From contig MVIG01000008.1 of the NCBI GenBank assembly GCA_002086835.1, forward strand, positions 248,001-312,000: 64,000 nucleotides of DNA, read 5' to 3'. The notes beneath the pieces were generated by a model. The model saw nothing but the letters and a program-made list of their open reading frames with translations. It made no database searches and was not told the DNA's origin. This stretch comes from Mycolicibacterium porcinum. Its GTDB lineage: Bacteria; Actinomycetota; Actinomycetes; Mycobacteriales; Mycobacteriaceae. Below, in pieces: positions 17,810 to 29,488 of the stretch. How positions within the stretch are numbered: the stretch's first letter is position 1; each line of letters begins with the position of its first letter. A program made the position numbers and the translations under genes.

Positions 17810-19345
17810 ATGCGATTCTCTCCCCGTGCTGCTGCCAGGTCGCTGCTGGTCGGCGCCGTAGCCCTGTCCGGTTCCGCCGCGATAGCGGTCACCACGACCT
17901 TCACCGCCGACGTCGTGCTCAGCGCGACAGTCCTGGTGGTTCCGGGCACCGGCACCCCGAACCCGGCGCTGTCGCAGAACTACGAGGATCACGCGGTCCA
18001 GTACTACGTGGCACCCGGCGGCACCTGCGATGACGTGACCTGCGTCGGCGTTCCCTACATCGCCCAGTTCTGGCCGTTCCCGTTCGCCGGGTGGGGCGGG
18101 CTCGAGGGCGCCAAGTGGAATGTCTCGGTGCAGAGCGGCGTCTCGAGTCTGGCCACCGCCTACGGTGCACAGTTGACCCCGCCGGCTCCCGGTCAGGAGC
18201 AGAACTACAACCCGGATCACGCGGTGGTGATCTTCGGCTATTCGCAGGGCGCCACCGTGGCCGGCATCTACAAGCGCGATCTCGCCTACCTCAACAACCC
18301 AGGCGACCCGACGTTGCCCACCAACGTCTCATTCGTCCTGATCGGCAACCCGAACCGGCCCAACGGCGGCTTGTTCGAGCGTCTCGCAGCGCTGGGCACC
18401 GTGCCCATCCTCGATGCGACGTTCGGCAATCCGACGCCCACCGACACCGCGCCCGACGGGGTGATCAACACCGATGACATCGCGCTGCAGTACGACGGCG
18501 TCGCCGACGCACCGTCCTGGGTGCTGAACCCGTTGGCTCTGGCCAATGCCCTCGCCGGGTTCGAGTACGTGCACGGCACCTATCTGGCCCCCAAGGGCAG
18601 TGACGAAGCCGGCGCGACACCGTACGGCTACACACCCGAGCAGGTGCAGGCCGCGATCGCCAACGCCCAGGCGAACTGCTCGGAGGCCACGCACTGCCAG
18701 GTGCACGGCGACACCCGCTACATCACCCTGCCTGCGAAGTATCTGCCGATCATGCAGCCGCTGATCGAACTCGGCGCGGCGACCGGGACGTCCGCCATAG
18801 TGATACCGCTGGTCGACCTGGTATCACCGGCGATGCAGACGTTGATCGAAACCGGCTACGACCGTGGCGATTACGGCAACCCGACGCCATTCCAGCTGGT
18901 GCCCAGGGTCAACCCGGTGAAGCTGGTCGGCGACCTGATCAACGACATCCCCGAGGGAATCCAGGCGGCGCGCAACCCGGGCCTCGACCCGCTGCCGGGG
19001 TGGTCCGACCCGACCGAGTCCGCCGACACCGCCAAAGTGCAGGACCCCGTCAAGGTTTCGGCCACCACCGCTGAGACGCCCGAAGCCCCCGAAACGCCCA
19101 CGCTTCCCGAGTTGCCCAAGCTCAACGTGCTCCAGGCGAACCTGCCGGCCAAGACCACCGCCGAGGCCGTCGACACACCGGCCACCGAGGTCAACGGTCC
19201 CAAACTGCGCGCCGGCGACGCCCACCCGGTGCGTGAGGTGGCGAAGTCGATCCGCAGCACGGTGCGTAAGGCGCTCGGCGGAAAGGACACCGGCAACGAC
19301 AAGCCCAAGCCGGCCGGTGCCACCGAGAAGAAGCCGGCGGCCTGA
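17810..19345 (+). CDS. secreted PE-PPE domain alpha/beta hydrolase
   Basis: A 511-residue exported protein. A signal peptide (residues 1-27, RSLLVGAVALSGSAAIA) is followed by a PE-PPE (serine hydrolase) domain of about 240 residues: VLVVPGTGTPNP at 41-52, then the nucleophile GYSQGA with Ser145. No PE or PPE N-terminal domain is present, so export would be by the Sec route. The family includes esterases acting on fatty acyl esters. The last 120 residues are rich in Pro, Glu, Lys and Thr and look disordered. An AGAAGGAGAT ribosome site precedes the ATG. It converges with hflX. Confidence 0.85.
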   Translation: MRFSPRAAARSLLVGAVALSGSAAIAVTTTFTADVVLSATVLVVPGTGTPNPALSQNYEDHAVQYYVAPGGTCDDVTCVGVPYIAQFWPFPFAGWGGLEGAKWNVSVQSGVSSLATAYGAQLTPPAPGQEQNYNPDHAVVIFGYSQGATVAGIYKRDLAYLNNPGDPTLPTNVSFVLIGNPNRPNGGLFERLAALGTVPILDATFGNPTPTDTAPDGVINTDDIALQYDGVADAPSWVLNPLALANALAGFEYVHGTYLAPKGSDEAGATPYGYTPEQVQAAIANAQANCSEATHCQVHGDTRYITLPAKYLPIMQPLIELGAATGTSAIVIPLVDLVSPAMQTLIETGYDRGDYGNPTPFQLVPRVNPVKLVGDLINDIPEGIQAARNPGLDPLPGWSDPTESADTAKVQDPVKVSATTAETPEAPETPTLPELPKLNVLQANLPAKTTAEAVDTPATEVNGPKLRAGDAHPVREVAKSIRSTVRKALGGKDTGNDKPKPAGATEKKPAA

Positions 19346-19361
19346 CGCCTGCCGACGGCGC

Positions 19362-20771
<1,410 letters not shown>

Positions 20772-20816
20772 ATGTACTTACAGGTTGTCACGTGCATCGG
20801 GCCCCGCGCACCCCAA

Positions 20817-21698
20817 TTACCCGTGGACAGCGGTCCACCACTGTTCGGCCAGCTCGCCGCGGGCCACCAGCACCGACGGTCCCCGCAGGTAGCTGGTGGA
20901 CTCGGTGATCGTCACGGTGACCTCCCCGCCCGGGATGCGGACGCGCAACGTCCCGGTGTCCGCACCCTGGTGGGCCAGGGCCGCCAGGGCGGCCGCGACG
21001 GTGCCGGTGCCGCAGGACCGGGTCTCGCCCACGCCGCGTTCGTGCACGCGCATGGACACCGCGCCGTCGGCCGGGACGGTGAGGACCTCGACGTTGACGC
21101 CGTCGGGAAACAGCTGCTCGTCGAAGGTCACCGGCGCCCCGACATCGAGGGCGGCCAGCTCACTCTCGGTCAGGCCGACGCAGGCCAGATGCGGATTGCC
21201 CACGTCGACGGCGACCCCGCCGACCGTGCGGCCGCCGACCACGGCGGTTCCCGTGCCGAACCGGTTGGCCTTGCCCATCTCGACGGTGACGTCCGCGGTG
21301 GTCGCGTCGACGCTGTGCAGCACCACGGGACGCGGCCCGGCCAGCGAGCCCACCACGAACTCATCGGCGGATTCCAGTCCGGAGGCGCGCAGGTAGTGCG
21401 CGAACACCCGGACCCCGTTGCCGCACATCTGCGCGATCGAGCCGTCGGCGTTGCGGTAGTCCATGTACCAGTCGGAGGCCGCCACCCCGTCGGGAAGCCG
21501 GTCGAAAACACCGGCGGCCTGTGCGGCGCCGGCCGTCGTCACGCGGAGCACCCCGTCGGCGCCCAGGCCGCGGCGGCGGTCGCACAGCGCGGCCACGGCG
21601 GCCGGCGTCAGCGACAGCGCGGCGTCGAGGTCGGGCAGCACCACGAAATCGTTCTGGGTGCCATGTCCCTTCGCGAAAGGGATGGAGCCGAAGATCAC
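20817..21698 (-). CDS. dapF: diaminopimelate epimerase
   Basis: A 293-residue enzyme converting LL- to meso-diaminopimelate for lysine and peptidoglycan synthesis. Both catalytic cysteines are present: Cys92 in MCGNGVR and Cys229 in RSCGTGT. Two similar half-domains are evident. The start is a GTG at 21698, four bases after the miaA stop, so the two genes are probably coupled. Next upstream are miaA and a dioxygenase-fold gene, the same order as in M. tuberculosis (Rv2726c to Rv2728c). dapA lies elsewhere in this window at about 48 kb. Confidence 0.95.
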   Translation of the reverse strand: MIFGSIPFAKGHGTQNDFVVLPDLDAALSLTPAAVAALCDRRRGLGADGVLRVTTAGAAQAAGVFDRLPDGVAASDWYMDYRNADGSIAQMCGNGVRVFAHYLRASGLESADEFVVGSLAGPRPVVLHSVDATTADVTVEMGKANRFGTGTAVVGGRTVGGVAVDVGNPHLACVGLTESELAALDVGAPVTFDEQLFPDGVNVEVLTVPADGAVSMRVHERGVGETRSCGTGTVAAALAALAHQGADTGTLRVRIPGGEVTVTITESTSYLRGPSVLVARGELAEQWWTAVHG

Positions 21699-21702
21699 CT
21701 GA

Positions 21703-22620
21703 TCAGGATACGTGCCGCCACGCGCGCAGCGCGTCGTGCACCAGTCCGTCCGCGGCCCCGTCCAACCAGACCACCCGGTGGTCGCGCCGGAACCACGAGC
21801 GCTGCCTGCGCACGTAGCGGCGCGTGCCGATGAAGGTGGGTTCTCGCGCCGCGCTGCCGTCTCCCCCGGCGTCGAGGTCGGCCAGCACCTGCGCGTAGCC
21901 GAGCGCCCGCGCCGCGGTGACCCCGTCCCGCAGGCCCTGTCCCAGCAGGGTCCGCACCTCGTCCACCAGGCCCTCGGCGAACATCAGGTCGGTGCGTTGT
22001 TGCAGCCGCTGATCGAGAATTGTTGTCTCCCAATCCAATCCGATGATCGCGGTGTCCCAGCGGGGGGTACCGATGGTCGGCGCCGAGGCGGCGAACGGCC
22101 GGCCGGTGAGCTCCACGACCTCCAGTGCCCGCACGATCCGACGGCCGTCGGTCGGCAGGATCGCCGCCCCCGCGGCCGGGTCCACCCGGGTCAGCTCGGC
22201 GTGCAACGCGGCGACCCCGACCTCGGCCAGCCGGTCCTCCCACCGGGCCCGCACCGCCTGATCCGTCGCCGGGAACGTCCATTCGTCGAGTAGCGACTGG
22301 ATGTAGAGCATCGAGCCGCCGACGATCACCGGCACCGCGCCACGGGCCGCGATCGCCTCCACGTCGGCCGCGGCGTCCTGCTGATAGCGGGCCACCGTCG
22401 CGGTCTCGGTGACCGCGAGGACATCGAGCTGGTGGTGCGGGATGCCGCGCCGGTCGGCGACGGGCAGCTTGGCGGTTCCGATGTCCATGCCGCGGTAGAG
22501 CTGCATCGCGTCGGCGTTGACGATCTCGCCGCCCAGTTCCTCGGCGATCGCCAGCGCCAAGGCCGATTTCCCGGTGCCGGTCGGCCCGATGACCGCGATG
22601 GGCCGCGTCATGGCAGCCAT
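21703..22620 (-). CDS. miaA: tRNA dimethylallyltransferase
   Basis: A 305-residue enzyme adding an isopentenyl-type group to A37 of tRNAs that read codons starting with U. The P-loop GPTGTGKSA lies near the N-terminus, followed by [17 protein letters not shown] and the substrate region [11 protein letters not shown]. The product is methylthiolated by MiaB, encoded about 3 kb upstream. The ATG at 22620 overlaps the preceding gene by 13 bp; MTRP at 22611 is an alternative start. Confidence 0.95.
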   Translation of the reverse strand: MAAMTRPIAVIGPTGTGKSALALAIAEELGGEIVNADAMQLYRGMDIGTAKLPVADRRGIPHHQLDVLAVTETATVARYQQDAAADVEAIAARGAVPVIVGGSMLYIQSLLDEWTFPATDQAVRARWEDRLAEVGVAALHAELTRVDPAAGAAILPTDGRRIVRALEVVELTGRPFAASAPTIGTPRWDTAIIGLDWETTILDQRLQQRTDLMFAEGLVDEVRTLLGQGLRDGVTAARALGYAQVLADLDAGGDGSAAREPTFIGTRRYVRRQRSWFRRDHRVVWLDGAADGLVHDALRAWRHVS

Positions 22621-23294
22621 TCGCCGACGAAGTAGCCGACGCCGTAGGGCGCGCCGCGGTACAGCTCGCGGGCGGTGCCCGGCGCGGGCCAGGTCAGTCC
22701 GGCCAGCACCTGGTATGCCACCCGGCCGAGCACGGGCTCGGGCAGTTCGGCGAGCGCTGCCACGTCTCCGGTGGCCAACGCGTCATCCAGGTCCTGCTGG
22801 GTGGCCACCGACTCCGGCAGGTAACCGCCGGGGGCCGCCGGAGTCAGGGTGTGCAGGCCGTCGGCGACGATCAGGATCCCGACCGGGTCCGGGGACTCGT
22901 CGACCCGGGAGCGCAGCGCCCGGCCCAGTCCCACCGCGGCTTCGGTCTGGTGCGATGCGGCGTAGGCGTGCACCTCGATCGCGGCGCCGGGGGCGGCCTG
23001 ACCACGGATCCACCCCGCGACCAGGGCACACAATGGCAGTTCCGAAGGCTCGCCCACCGGCCCGGGACCGAGTGCCACGGGGACGTCGACGCCGTAGCCG
23101 GCGAAGGTCCCGGCGCAGTCAGATCCGTACACCGCGTCGCGGGGACCGACGCCCACCGCCAGCCACTGCGGCGGCAACGACGCTGCCGCGGCAGTCGCGG
23201 CGGCGCGCAATCCGGCCACCTCGGCCGCGGCCGCACCCACGAGTTCGGGCACCAGAACCGGTGTAGCGGGGACGATCGCGATGGCGCTCAGCAC
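22608..23294 (-). CDS. class III extradiol dioxygenase-like protein (Rv2728c-like)
   Basis: A 228-residue soluble protein with the fold signature of the LigB-type class III extradiol dioxygenases ([16 protein letters not shown] at the N-terminus, [20 protein letters not shown] in the middle). In true enzymes conserved histidines bind iron; here I can see only scattered histidines, so activity is doubtful. Alanine and glycine are very frequent. It precedes and overlaps miaA by 13 bp, so it is in the same transcription unit as miaA, dapF and perhaps hflX. Function unknown. Confidence 0.75.
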   Translation of the reverse strand: MLSAIAIVPATPVLVPELVGAAAAEVAGLRAAATAAAASLPPQWLAVGVGPRDAVYGSDCAGTFAGYGVDVPVALGPGPVGEPSELPLCALVAGWIRGQAAPGAAIEVHAYAASHQTEAAVGLGRALRSRVDESPDPVGILIVADGLHTLTPAAPGGYLPESVATQQDLDDALATGDVAALAELPEPVLGRVAYQVLAGLTWPAPGTARELYRGAPYGVGYFVGEWLP

Positions 23295-23442
23295 GTCACC
23301 AAACTAGTTTGTCGGGGCATTGAGCCTAAAGCCATGGGCACGGCACAGCACGACCTGCTTGAATAGCGGACACAGCGACAGCATCAGGCGCCGCGTCGCG
23401 CGGTAGATGCACGGGCAACCGTGCGGAGTACGAGGAGCGGAT

Positions 23443-24798
23443 ATGACAACCAGTGAGCCAGGCGAAGCCACCCCCCAGCAGACTTCCGGGCCCACGCCGA
23501 GGCCCACTCCTACGCCTGCGCCCAGGCCAGGACCGCCCCGCCCCGTTCCCCGCCCCAGCCGGGTAGCCCCGGTGGTTGCTGTGGCGCCGACCAGCGATCC
23601 GCACCGCTTCGGGCGCGTGGACGACGACGGCACGGTGTGGCTGATCAACGGATCCGGTGAACGTGTCATCGGCTCGTGGCAGGCCGGCGACACCGAATCG
23701 GCGTTCGCCCACTTCGGCCGCCGCTTCGATGATCTGCACACCGAGGTGGCGCTGCTGGAACGTCGGCTGTCCTCCGGCACCGGCGATGCCCGCAAGATCA
23801 AGTCGGCGGCCGCCGCGCTGGCTGAAAGTCTGCCCACCGCAGCAGTTCTCGGCGATGTCGATTCGTTGAGCACCCGGCTGTCGGCCATCCTCGAACATGC
23901 CGACGAGGCCGCCAAGACCGAGCGGGCCCAGCGCGACGAGCACCGGGCCGCCCAGACCGCCCGCAAGGAGGCGCTGGCCGCCGAGGCCGAAGATCTGGCC
24001 GCGAACTCCACGCAGTGGAAGGCCGCCGGTGACCGCCTGCGCGAGATCCTCGACGAGTGGCGCACCATCACCGGGCTGGATCGCAAGCTCGACGACGCCC
24101 TGTGGAAGCGGTACTCGACCGCCCGGGAGACGTTCAATCGTCGGCGCGGATCGCACTTCGCCGAACTCGACCGCGGGCGCGCGGGCGCCCGCCAGGTGAA
24201 GGAGGAGCTGTGCGAGCGGGCCGAGCAACTGTCCTCCTCGACCGAATGGGGCGCCACCGCGGCCGCCTTCCGTGACCTGCTGACCGAGTGGAAGGCCGCC
24301 GGCCGGGCCGCCAAGGACGTCGACGACGCACTGTGGCACCGGTTCAAGGCCGCTCAGGACACGTTCTTCGGGGCCCGCAACGCCGCGAACGCCGAACGTG
24401 ACGCCGAGTTCAAGGCCAATGCCACCGCCAAGGAGGCGCTGCTGGCCGAGGCCGAGAAGATCGACACGACCGATCTGGACGCGGCCCGTGCGGCATTGCG
24501 GACCATCGGCGACAAGTGGGACGCGATCGGCAAGGTCCCCCGTGAGCGCGCGGCTGACCTGGAACGGCGACTGCGCGCTATCGAGAAGAAGGTCCGTGAC
24601 GCTCCTGCCGGTGGCGTCGATCCCGAGGCCCAGGCGCGTGCCGATCAGTTCCGCTCGCGTGCCGAGCAGTTCGAACGGCAGGCGGAGAAGGCCGAGGCGG
24701 CCGGGCGCACCAAGGATGCGGCCGAGGCCAGGGCCAGCGCCGAGCAGTGGCGTCAGTGGGCCGACGCGGCGGCAGCTGCGCTGGGCGAGCGCAGCTAG
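23443..24798 (+). CDS. DUF349 domain protein, coiled coil
   Basis: A 451-residue soluble protein similar to Rv2731. A proline-rich N-terminal tail (about residues 1-45) leads to a globular part with [20 protein letters not shown] and then repeated DUF349 modules of about 70 residues ([30 protein letters not shown], then [27 protein letters not shown]). The C-terminal 100 residues are a highly charged alanine-rich coiled coil. Function unknown; DUF349 repeats are helical. GAGGAG lies upstream of the ATG at 23443. It overlaps the convergent membrane gene by 4 bp. Confidence 0.87.
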   Translation: MTTSEPGEATPQQTSGPTPRPTPTPAPRPGPPRPVPRPSRVAPVVAVAPTSDPHRFGRVDDDGTVWLINGSGERVIGSWQAGDTESAFAHFGRRFDDLHTEVALLERRLSSGTGDARKIKSAAAALAESLPTAAVLGDVDSLSTRLSAILEHADEAAKTERAQRDEHRAAQTARKEALAAEAEDLAANSTQWKAAGDRLREILDEWRTITGLDRKLDDALWKRYSTARETFNRRRGSHFAELDRGRAGARQVKEELCERAEQLSSSTEWGATAAAFRDLLTEWKAAGRAAKDVDDALWHRFKAAQDTFFGARNAANAERDAEFKANATAKEALLAEAEKIDTTDLDAARAALRTIGDKWDAIGKVPRERAADLERRLRAIEKKVRDAPAGGVDPEAQARADQFRSRAEQFERQAEKAEAAGRTKDAAEARASAEQWRQWADAAAAALGERS

Positions 24799-25433
24799 AC
24801 CTGATCCGGCTGATCGCCGGTGGTGTCGGTGGGGTCGGTCTTCGTGACGTCGGTTTTCTTCGTCACGTCGGTCTTGGGGATGTCGAGCACGCCGCGCTGC
24901 TGATGCTCCGCGGCCTGGCGACGCCGGTCCTCCTCGGCGGCCAACTGCAGCGCGGTGCGCGACCACACCACCCGCGCCCAGTGGAAGGTGAGCACGATGA
25001 CCGCCAGCCAGCCGATGATCAGACCGATGCCGGGGCCCGGATGGTGCACCGCGGTCTGACGTGACCACACGGCGAGCATGCCGAGCGCACTGGCCACCGC
25101 GGAACCCGCCAGGGCCACCCAGGCCAGCGCCCAGCGGCGGGTGATCAGCGCCAGCGTCGAAAAGCCGACCGAGAACACCAGCGCCAGCCAGGTGAAGACG
25201 CGCGACGGGAGTGAGATCCCGTCGGCCACGGCCGTGGCGTCACCCACGAGAACGTCGAACCCCTTGCTGGAACCGGTGTGCGGCAGCACGAACGACAGCA
25301 GCACCACGAACACCAGGATCGCTACCACCATCGCGCGCGGACCTGAGTCGAACTCCCGGGTGACCTTGCGTTCGACGGCGGCGAGGTCGTCCTTGAACGG
25401 CTCGAAGTCGCTTTCCTTGCTCAACAGCCACAT
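24795..25433 (-). CDS. conserved membrane protein (Rv2732c-like)
   Basis: A 212-residue membrane protein with four predicted helices between about residues 34 and 157 ([72 protein letters not shown]). The N-terminus is cytoplasmic-looking and charged; the C-terminus has a repeated TDVTK motif. No domain is recognised. It starts 13 bp inside the end of miaB, so it is likely co-translated with it. Its 3' end overlaps the convergent DUF349 gene by 4 bp. Confidence 0.8.
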   Translation of the reverse strand: MWLLSKESDFEPFKDDLAAVERKVTREFDSGPRAMVVAILVFVVLLSFVLPHTGSSKGFDVLVGDATAVADGISLPSRVFTWLALVFSVGFSTLALITRRWALAWVALAGSAVASALGMLAVWSRQTAVHHPGPGIGLIIGWLAVIVLTFHWARVVWSRTALQLAAEEDRRRQAAEHQQRGVLDIPKTDVTKKTDVTKTDPTDTTGDQPDQV

Positions 25434-27019
25434 CCTTCTGATGACGGCGGGGTCGCCGGCGCGCCGATCCGCGGCAACCCCAGCCCGACGCCGGTACGGG
25501 GGCGCTGCCCGGCCGCGTGGGCGTCGCCGGCGCGCGTGCGCCGATGCGTGGCCAACGGGGCGTCGGCGATCAGATGATGCGGAGCGGCGCCGGTCACCGT
25601 GGTGGTCACGATGTCGCCGGGCCGAATGCTCTCGGCCGCCGGCCCGGGGCTGAAGTGCACGAGCCTGCCGTCGCGGGCCCGGCCCGACATGCGGGCGGTG
25701 GCGGCGTCCTTACGTCCCTCGCCCGTGGCGACCAGCAGTTCGACCGTCCGCCCGATCTGAGCCTGGTTCTCCTGCAGGGAGATTCGCTCCTGGAGCTCGA
25801 TCAGCCGCTGATAGCGTTCGGTGACAACCGATTTCGGCAACTGGTCAGGCATATCTGCCGCCGGGGTGCCGGGCCGGATCGAGTACTGGAAGGTGAACGC
25901 GCTCGCGAACCGCGACCGTTCGACCACGTCGAGGGTGGCCTGGAAGTCCTCTTCGGTCTCCCCCGGGAATCCGACGATCAGGTCGGTGGTGATCGCCGCG
26001 TCGGGGATCGCGGCCCGGACTTTGTCGATGATGCCCAGGTAGCGCTCGGCCCGGTACGAGCGGCGCATCGCCTTGAGGATGCGGTCCGAGCCGGACTGCA
26101 GCGGCATGTGCAGCGTCGGGCACACATTGGGGGTCTGCGCCATCGCCTCGATCACGTCGTCGGTGAACTCGGCCGGGTGCGGTGAGGTGAACCGGACCCG
26201 CTCCAATCCGTCGATGTCACCGCAGGCGCGCAGCAGCTTGGCGAACGCAGTGCGGTCGCGCGGTACCTCGGACCAATTCGTAGGGTCCTCGCGCAAGCGC
26301 TCGTCCGCTGCGAACGAGACCCCGTAAGCGTTGACGTTCTGCCCCAGCAGGGTCACCTCGAGCACGCCCTGGTCGGCCAGGGTCTGCACCTCGGCCAAGA
26401 TGTCACCGGGCCTGCGGTCGACCTCTTTGCCGCGCAGCGAGGGCACGATGCAGAACGTGCAGGTGTTGTTGCAGCCCACCGAGATCGACACCCAGGCCGC
26501 GTAGGCGGATTCGCGCGTCGCGGGCAGCGTGGACGGAAACTCCTGCAGGGCCTCGACGATCTCGACCTGGGCAGTGCGGTTGTGCCGGGCCCGCTCCAGC
26601 AGCACGGGCAGGGATCCGATGTTGTGGGTGCCGAAGACCACGTCGACCCACGGCGCGCGGCGCAGCACCGAGTCGCGGTCCTTCTGCGCCAGGCAACCGC
26701 CGACCGCGATCTGCATGTTCGGGTCGGCCTGCTTGCGCGGGGCCAGGTGGCTGAGGTTGCCGTACAGCTTGTTGTCGGCGTTCTCGCGAACCGCACAGGT
26801 GTTGAACACCACGATGTCGGCGTCGGTGCCGTCGGCGGCCCGCCGGTATCCGGCGTCCTCCAGCAAGCCTGACAGCCGCTCGGAGTCATGCACGTTCATC
26901 TGGCAGCCGTAGGTGCGGACCTGATAGGTGCGCTCGGCACGCTCGTCGGCCCGGTTCTGTGCGGTTGGCTCCTCGCGCGAGCGCTCGTCGGCCGCGTCCC
27001 GGTTCACCATCGTCGTCAC
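25421..27019 (-). CDS. miaB: tRNA-2-methylthio-N6-dimethylallyladenosine synthase
   Basis: A 532-residue radical SAM methylthiotransferase acting on A37 of tRNA after MiaA. The N-terminal MTTase domain has Cys39, Cys75 and Cys109 for the auxiliary cluster; the radical SAM motif CNNTCTFC gives Cys183, Cys187 and Cys190; a TRAM domain follows. The C-terminal 60 residues are a polar tail ([12 protein letters not shown]). The GTG at 27019 is preceded by TACCAT and seven bases, so a leaderless start is likely. Residues 10-17 and 237-252 contain DERSREE and DERLRED segments that match an interspersed repeat found elsewhere in the window and look inserted compared with the M. tuberculosis protein. 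Confidence 0.93.
   Translation of the reverse strand: MTTMVNRDAADERSREEPTAQNRADERAERTYQVRTYGCQMNVHDSERLSGLLEDAGYRRAADGTDADIVVFNTCAVRENADNKLYGNLSHLAPRKQADPNMQIAVGGCLAQKDRDSVLRRAPWVDVVFGTHNIGSLPVLLERARHNRTAQVEIVEALQEFPSTLPATRESAYAAWVSISVGCNNTCTFCIVPSLRGKEVDRRPGDILAEVQTLADQGVLEVTLLGQNVNAYGVSFAADERLREDPTNWSEVPRDRTAFAKLLRACGDIDGLERVRFTSPHPAEFTDDVIEAMAQTPNVCPTLHMPLQSGSDRILKAMRRSYRAERYLGIIDKVRAAIPDAAITTDLIVGFPGETEEDFQATLDVVERSRFASAFTFQYSIRPGTPAADMPDQLPKSVVTERYQRLIELQERISLQENQAQIGRTVELLVATGEGRKDAATARMSGRARDGRLVHFSPGPAAESIRPGDIVTTTVTGAAPHHLIADAPLATHRRTRAGDAHAAGQRPRTGVGLGLPRIGAPATPPSSEGCGC
26284..26305 (-). repeat. interspersed short repeat inside miaB, copy 1
   Basis: The minus strand reads GACGAGCGCTTGCGCGAG and four more bases; it differs at about three of 22 positions from the two identical copies at 29451 and 42416. 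Here it is read in the frame that gives DERLRED, within an apparent insertion in MiaB. Confidence 0.6.
26968..26989 (-). repeat. interspersed short repeat inside miaB, copy 2
   Basis: The minus strand reads GACGAGCGCTCGCGCGAG followed by GAGC, encoding DERSREE in the variable N-terminus of MiaB. It is a degenerate copy of the repeat at 29451 and 42416, closest to copy 1 in miaB. Confidence 0.5.
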
Positions 27020-27111
27020 GGCCTCAATGGTACGGAGGCGTCCGAAACGTTAACGCGGCGGATTCACGAGATCCGGGCAGGCCGGACGTTCCCTGGGTAA
27101 GGTCACCTGCC

Positions 27112-27897
27112 ATGGGGAGCCCCGGCGAGCAGCCGCAGGTCGATGACGCAGCACCAGAAGATGTGCCGATGATCTCACTCTCGGGGGTCAACAAACACTT
27201 CGGATCGCTGCACGTACTCAACGACATCAATCTCGACGTGGGCCGCGGCGAGGTCGTGGTGGTGCTGGGGCCGTCGGGTTCGGGCAAGTCGACGCTGTGC
27301 CGCACGATCAACCGCCTGGAGACCATCGACTCCGGCAGCATCTCGATCGACGGCCAGGAGTTGCCCGCCGAGGGGCGCAAGCTGGCCCAGTTGCGCTCGG
27401 ATGTCGGCATGGTGTTCCAGTCCTTCAACCTGTTCGCGCACAAGACGATCCTGGAGAACGTCACGCTCGCCCCGGTGAAGGTGCGCCGGAAGTCCAAGGC
27501 AGAAGCCCGGGAGAAGGCGATGGCCCTGTTGGACCGGGTCGGAGTGGCGAATCAGGCCGACAAGTACCCGGCCCAGCTGTCCGGCGGCCAGCAGCAACGC
27601 GTCGCCATCGCGCGCTCGCTGGCGATGAACCCGAAGGTCATGCTGTTCGACGAGCCCACCAGCGCCCTGGACCCCGAGATGATCAACGAGGTGCTGGCCG
27701 TGATGACCTCGTTGGCCTCGGAGGGCATGACGATGGTGGTGATCACCCACGAGATGGGCTTCGCCCGCCGGGCCTCCGACCGCGTGGTGTTCATGTCCGA
27801 CGGCGTCATCGTCGAGGACGCCGCACCGGCCGAGTTCTTCGAAAATCCGAAATCCGATCGTGCCAAAGATTTTCTCGGCAAAATCCTTCACCACTGA
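27112..27897 (+). CDS. gluA: glutamate ABC transporter, ATP-binding protein
   Basis: A 261-residue ATPase that powers glutamate uptake. Walker [11 protein letters not shown]-loop in MVFQSFNLF, signature [15 protein letters not shown], Walker [15 protein letters not shown] and the switch histidine in [10 protein letters not shown] are all present. It is close to GluA of Corynebacterium through to the end [13 protein letters not shown]. The first 19 residues before MISLSG are not conserved; the start may be 27169, giving 242 residues like GluA. First of four genes gluABCD. It is divergent from miaB. Confidence 0.92.
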   Translation: MGSPGEQPQVDDAAPEDVPMISLSGVNKHFGSLHVLNDINLDVGRGEVVVVLGPSGSGKSTLCRTINRLETIDSGSISIDGQELPAEGRKLAQLRSDVGMVFQSFNLFAHKTILENVTLAPVKVRRKSKAEAREKAMALLDRVGVANQADKYPAQLSGGQQQRVAIARSLAMNPKVMLFDEPTSALDPEMINEVLAVMTSLASEGMTMVVITHEMGFARRASDRVVFMSDGVIVEDAAPAEFFENPKSDRAKDFLGKILHH

Positions 27898-27935
27898 CGC
27901 CCCGCACTGACTCTGCACCCGAAAGGAACCCGAAC

Positions 27936-28751
27936 ATGCCCTCCGTGCCGTTCAAGTTGGTCGGTACCCTCGCGCTCGCGATCGCCCTTCCCTTCGCCGC
28001 GACGGCCTGTGGCGGCGGTGGTGGCGACTCCAGCAAGATCGTCATCGGCACCAAGTACGACCAGCCCGGGCTCGGTCTGAAGAAGCCCGACGGTTCCATG
28101 TCCGGATTCGATGTCGACGTGGCCAAGTACGTGGCCAACGAACTCGGCTACCCCGAGGACAAGATCGAATGGAAGGAAGCTCCCTCGCCGCAGCGCGAGA
28201 CCCTGATCCAGAACGGTCAGGTCGAGTACATCGTGGGGACCTACTCGATCACGGATGCGCGCAAGGAGAAGGTCGACTTCGCCGGGCCGTACCTGCTCAC
28301 CGGGCAGAGCCTGCTGGTCCGCGCGGACAACACCGACATCACCGGGGCAGCCTCCCTGGAGAACAACAAGAAGCTGTGCTCGGTTTCGGGTTCGACCCCG
28401 GCGCAGCGGATCAAGGACGAGTACCCCAAGGTCCAGCTGCAGCAGTACGACACGTACACGCTGTGCCTCGATGCGCTCAAGAGCGGCGCGGTCGACGCGC
28501 TGACCACCGATGAGGTGATCCTGGCGGGGTACGCCGCGCAGAGCCCCGGTACGTTCAAGATCGCGGGTGAACCCTTCTCCGAGGAGCGCTACGGCATCGG
28601 CCTGAAGAAGGGCGACACCGAGTTGCGCAACAAGATCAACACCGCGCTGGAGAAGATGGAGTCCAGCGGCGCCTGGAAGGAAGCGTTCGAGCGCAACCTC
28701 GGGCCGGCCGGTATCACCACCCCGACACCGCCGCCGGTCGACCGCAACTGA
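27936..28751 (+). CDS. gluB: glutamate ABC transporter, substrate-binding lipoprotein
   Basis: A 271-residue exported lipoprotein that captures glutamate. The signal peptide ends in AATACGGGG, with Cys25 as lipidation site, then a glycine stretch. The type 2 periplasmic binding fold shows KIVIGTKYDQPGLG, SGFDVDVAKYVANELG and TYSITDARKEKVDFAGPY, typical of family 3 solute-binding proteins. Two cysteines (CSVSGS, and TLCLDAL) probably form a disulfide. GAAAGGA precedes the ATG. 38 bp after gluA and 21 bp before gluC. Confidence 0.93.
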   Translation: MPSVPFKLVGTLALAIALPFAATACGGGGGDSSKIVIGTKYDQPGLGLKKPDGSMSGFDVDVAKYVANELGYPEDKIEWKEAPSPQRETLIQNGQVEYIVGTYSITDARKEKVDFAGPYLLTGQSLLVRADNTDITGAASLENNKKLCSVSGSTPAQRIKDEYPKVQLQQYDTYTLCLDALKSGAVDALTTDEVILAGYAAQSPGTFKIAGEPFSEERYGIGLKKGDTELRNKINTALEKMESSGAWKEAFERNLGPAGITTPTPPPVDRN

Positions 28752-28772
28752 TCCGGAGACAGCGCACCGACT

Positions 28773-29453
28773 GTGGAGATATTCGACGCATACCGCGACC
28801 AGATATTCGCGGCGTTCTGGACCACGATTCAGCTGACGGTGTACTCCGCGATCGGTGCGCTGATCCTGGGCACGGTGCTGGCCGCCATGCGGCTGGCACC
28901 GGTGCCGGTGCTCAACTGGCTCGGTGCCGCATACGTGAACATCATCCGCAACACGCCGCTGACCCTGATCATCGTGTTCTGTGCGCTCGGAGTCGGGCAG
29001 ACACTGCGGATCACCCTGGTCGACCCGCATTCACCGACCTCGATCGCCGACAGCAACTTTCGCTTGGCGGTACTCGGATTGACGATCTACACCGCGTCTT
29101 TCGTGTGCGAGACGGTACGTTCAGGGGTCAACACGGTGCCGATGGATCAGGCCGAGGCCGCCCGGTCATTGGGACTGACCTTCGGTCAGAACCTGCGATT
29201 GATCCTGCTGCCACAGGCATTTCGCGCGGTGATCATCCCGCTCGGATCGGTGTTGATCGCGTTGACGAAGAACACCACGATCGCGTCGGCGATCGGCGTG
29301 GCGGAAGCGGCGTTGCTGATGAAGGAGATGATCGAGTCGACTGCCGCGGTACTGACCGTCGGTGCCATCATGGCTGCCGGGTTCATCCTGCTGACATTGC
29401 CCCTGGGGTTGCTGTTTGGGTGGTTGGGTAAGCGCCTGGCGGTGGTGCGGTGA
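28773..29453 (+). CDS. gluC: glutamate ABC transporter, permease 1
   Basis: A 226-residue His/Glu/Gln/Arg-type permease with about five membrane helices. The inner-membrane coupling motif EAARSLGLTFGQNLRLILLPQA, read in two parts, and the NTPLTLIIVF segment are typical. The start is a GTG at 28773. Its TGA stop at 29451 overlaps an ATG (TGATG) that opens a tiny ORF formed by an interspersed repeat between gluC and gluD. Confidence 0.92.
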   Translation: MEIFDAYRDQIFAAFWTTIQLTVYSAIGALILGTVLAAMRLAPVPVLNWLGAAYVNIIRNTPLTLIIVFCALGVGQTLRITLVDPHSPTSIADSNFRLAVLGLTIYTASFVCETVRSGVNTVPMDQAEAARSLGLTFGQNLRLILLPQAFRAVIIPLGSVLIALTKNTTIASAIGVAEAALLMKEMIESTAAVLTVGAIMAAGFILLTLPLGLLFGWLGKRLAVVR

Positions 29454-29472
29454 TGAGCGCTTGCGCGAAGAA
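29451..29472 (+). repeat. interspersed 22-bp repeat at the gluC-gluD junction
   Basis: The 22 bp beginning TGATGAGCGCTTGCG and ending CGAAGAA are identical to 42416-42437. The first three bases are the gluC stop codon, so the repeat sits exactly at a stop codon, as mycobacterial interspersed repetitive units often do. Confidence 0.75.
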
Positions 29473-29488
29473 CGGACAGCCACGATGA
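29453..29488 (+). CDS. putative coupling mini-ORF (MSACAKNGQPR)
   Basis: An 11-codon ORF plus stop. Its ATG overlaps the gluC stop (TGATG) and its TGA stop overlaps the gluD ATG (ATGA). It spans the interspersed repeat. The same arrangement with a similar peptide start (MSACAK) is found at 42418. It may carry ribosomes from gluC to gluD, since gluD has only a weak ribosome site. No evidence that the peptide has a function of its own. Confidence 0.45.
   Translation: MSACAKNGQPR

Noticed and set aside
23306..23330. TTGTCGGGG followed by TAAAGC, near-match to a PafBC promoter before the DUF349 gene
   Set aside because: The conserved T at position 8 is missing, the spacer is nine bases and the -10 does not end in T.
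23326..25068. A 580-codon open frame antisense to the DUF349 gene
   Set aside because: The sequence is low-complexity Gly/Leu/Arg and is explained by antisense reading of the coiled-coil gene.
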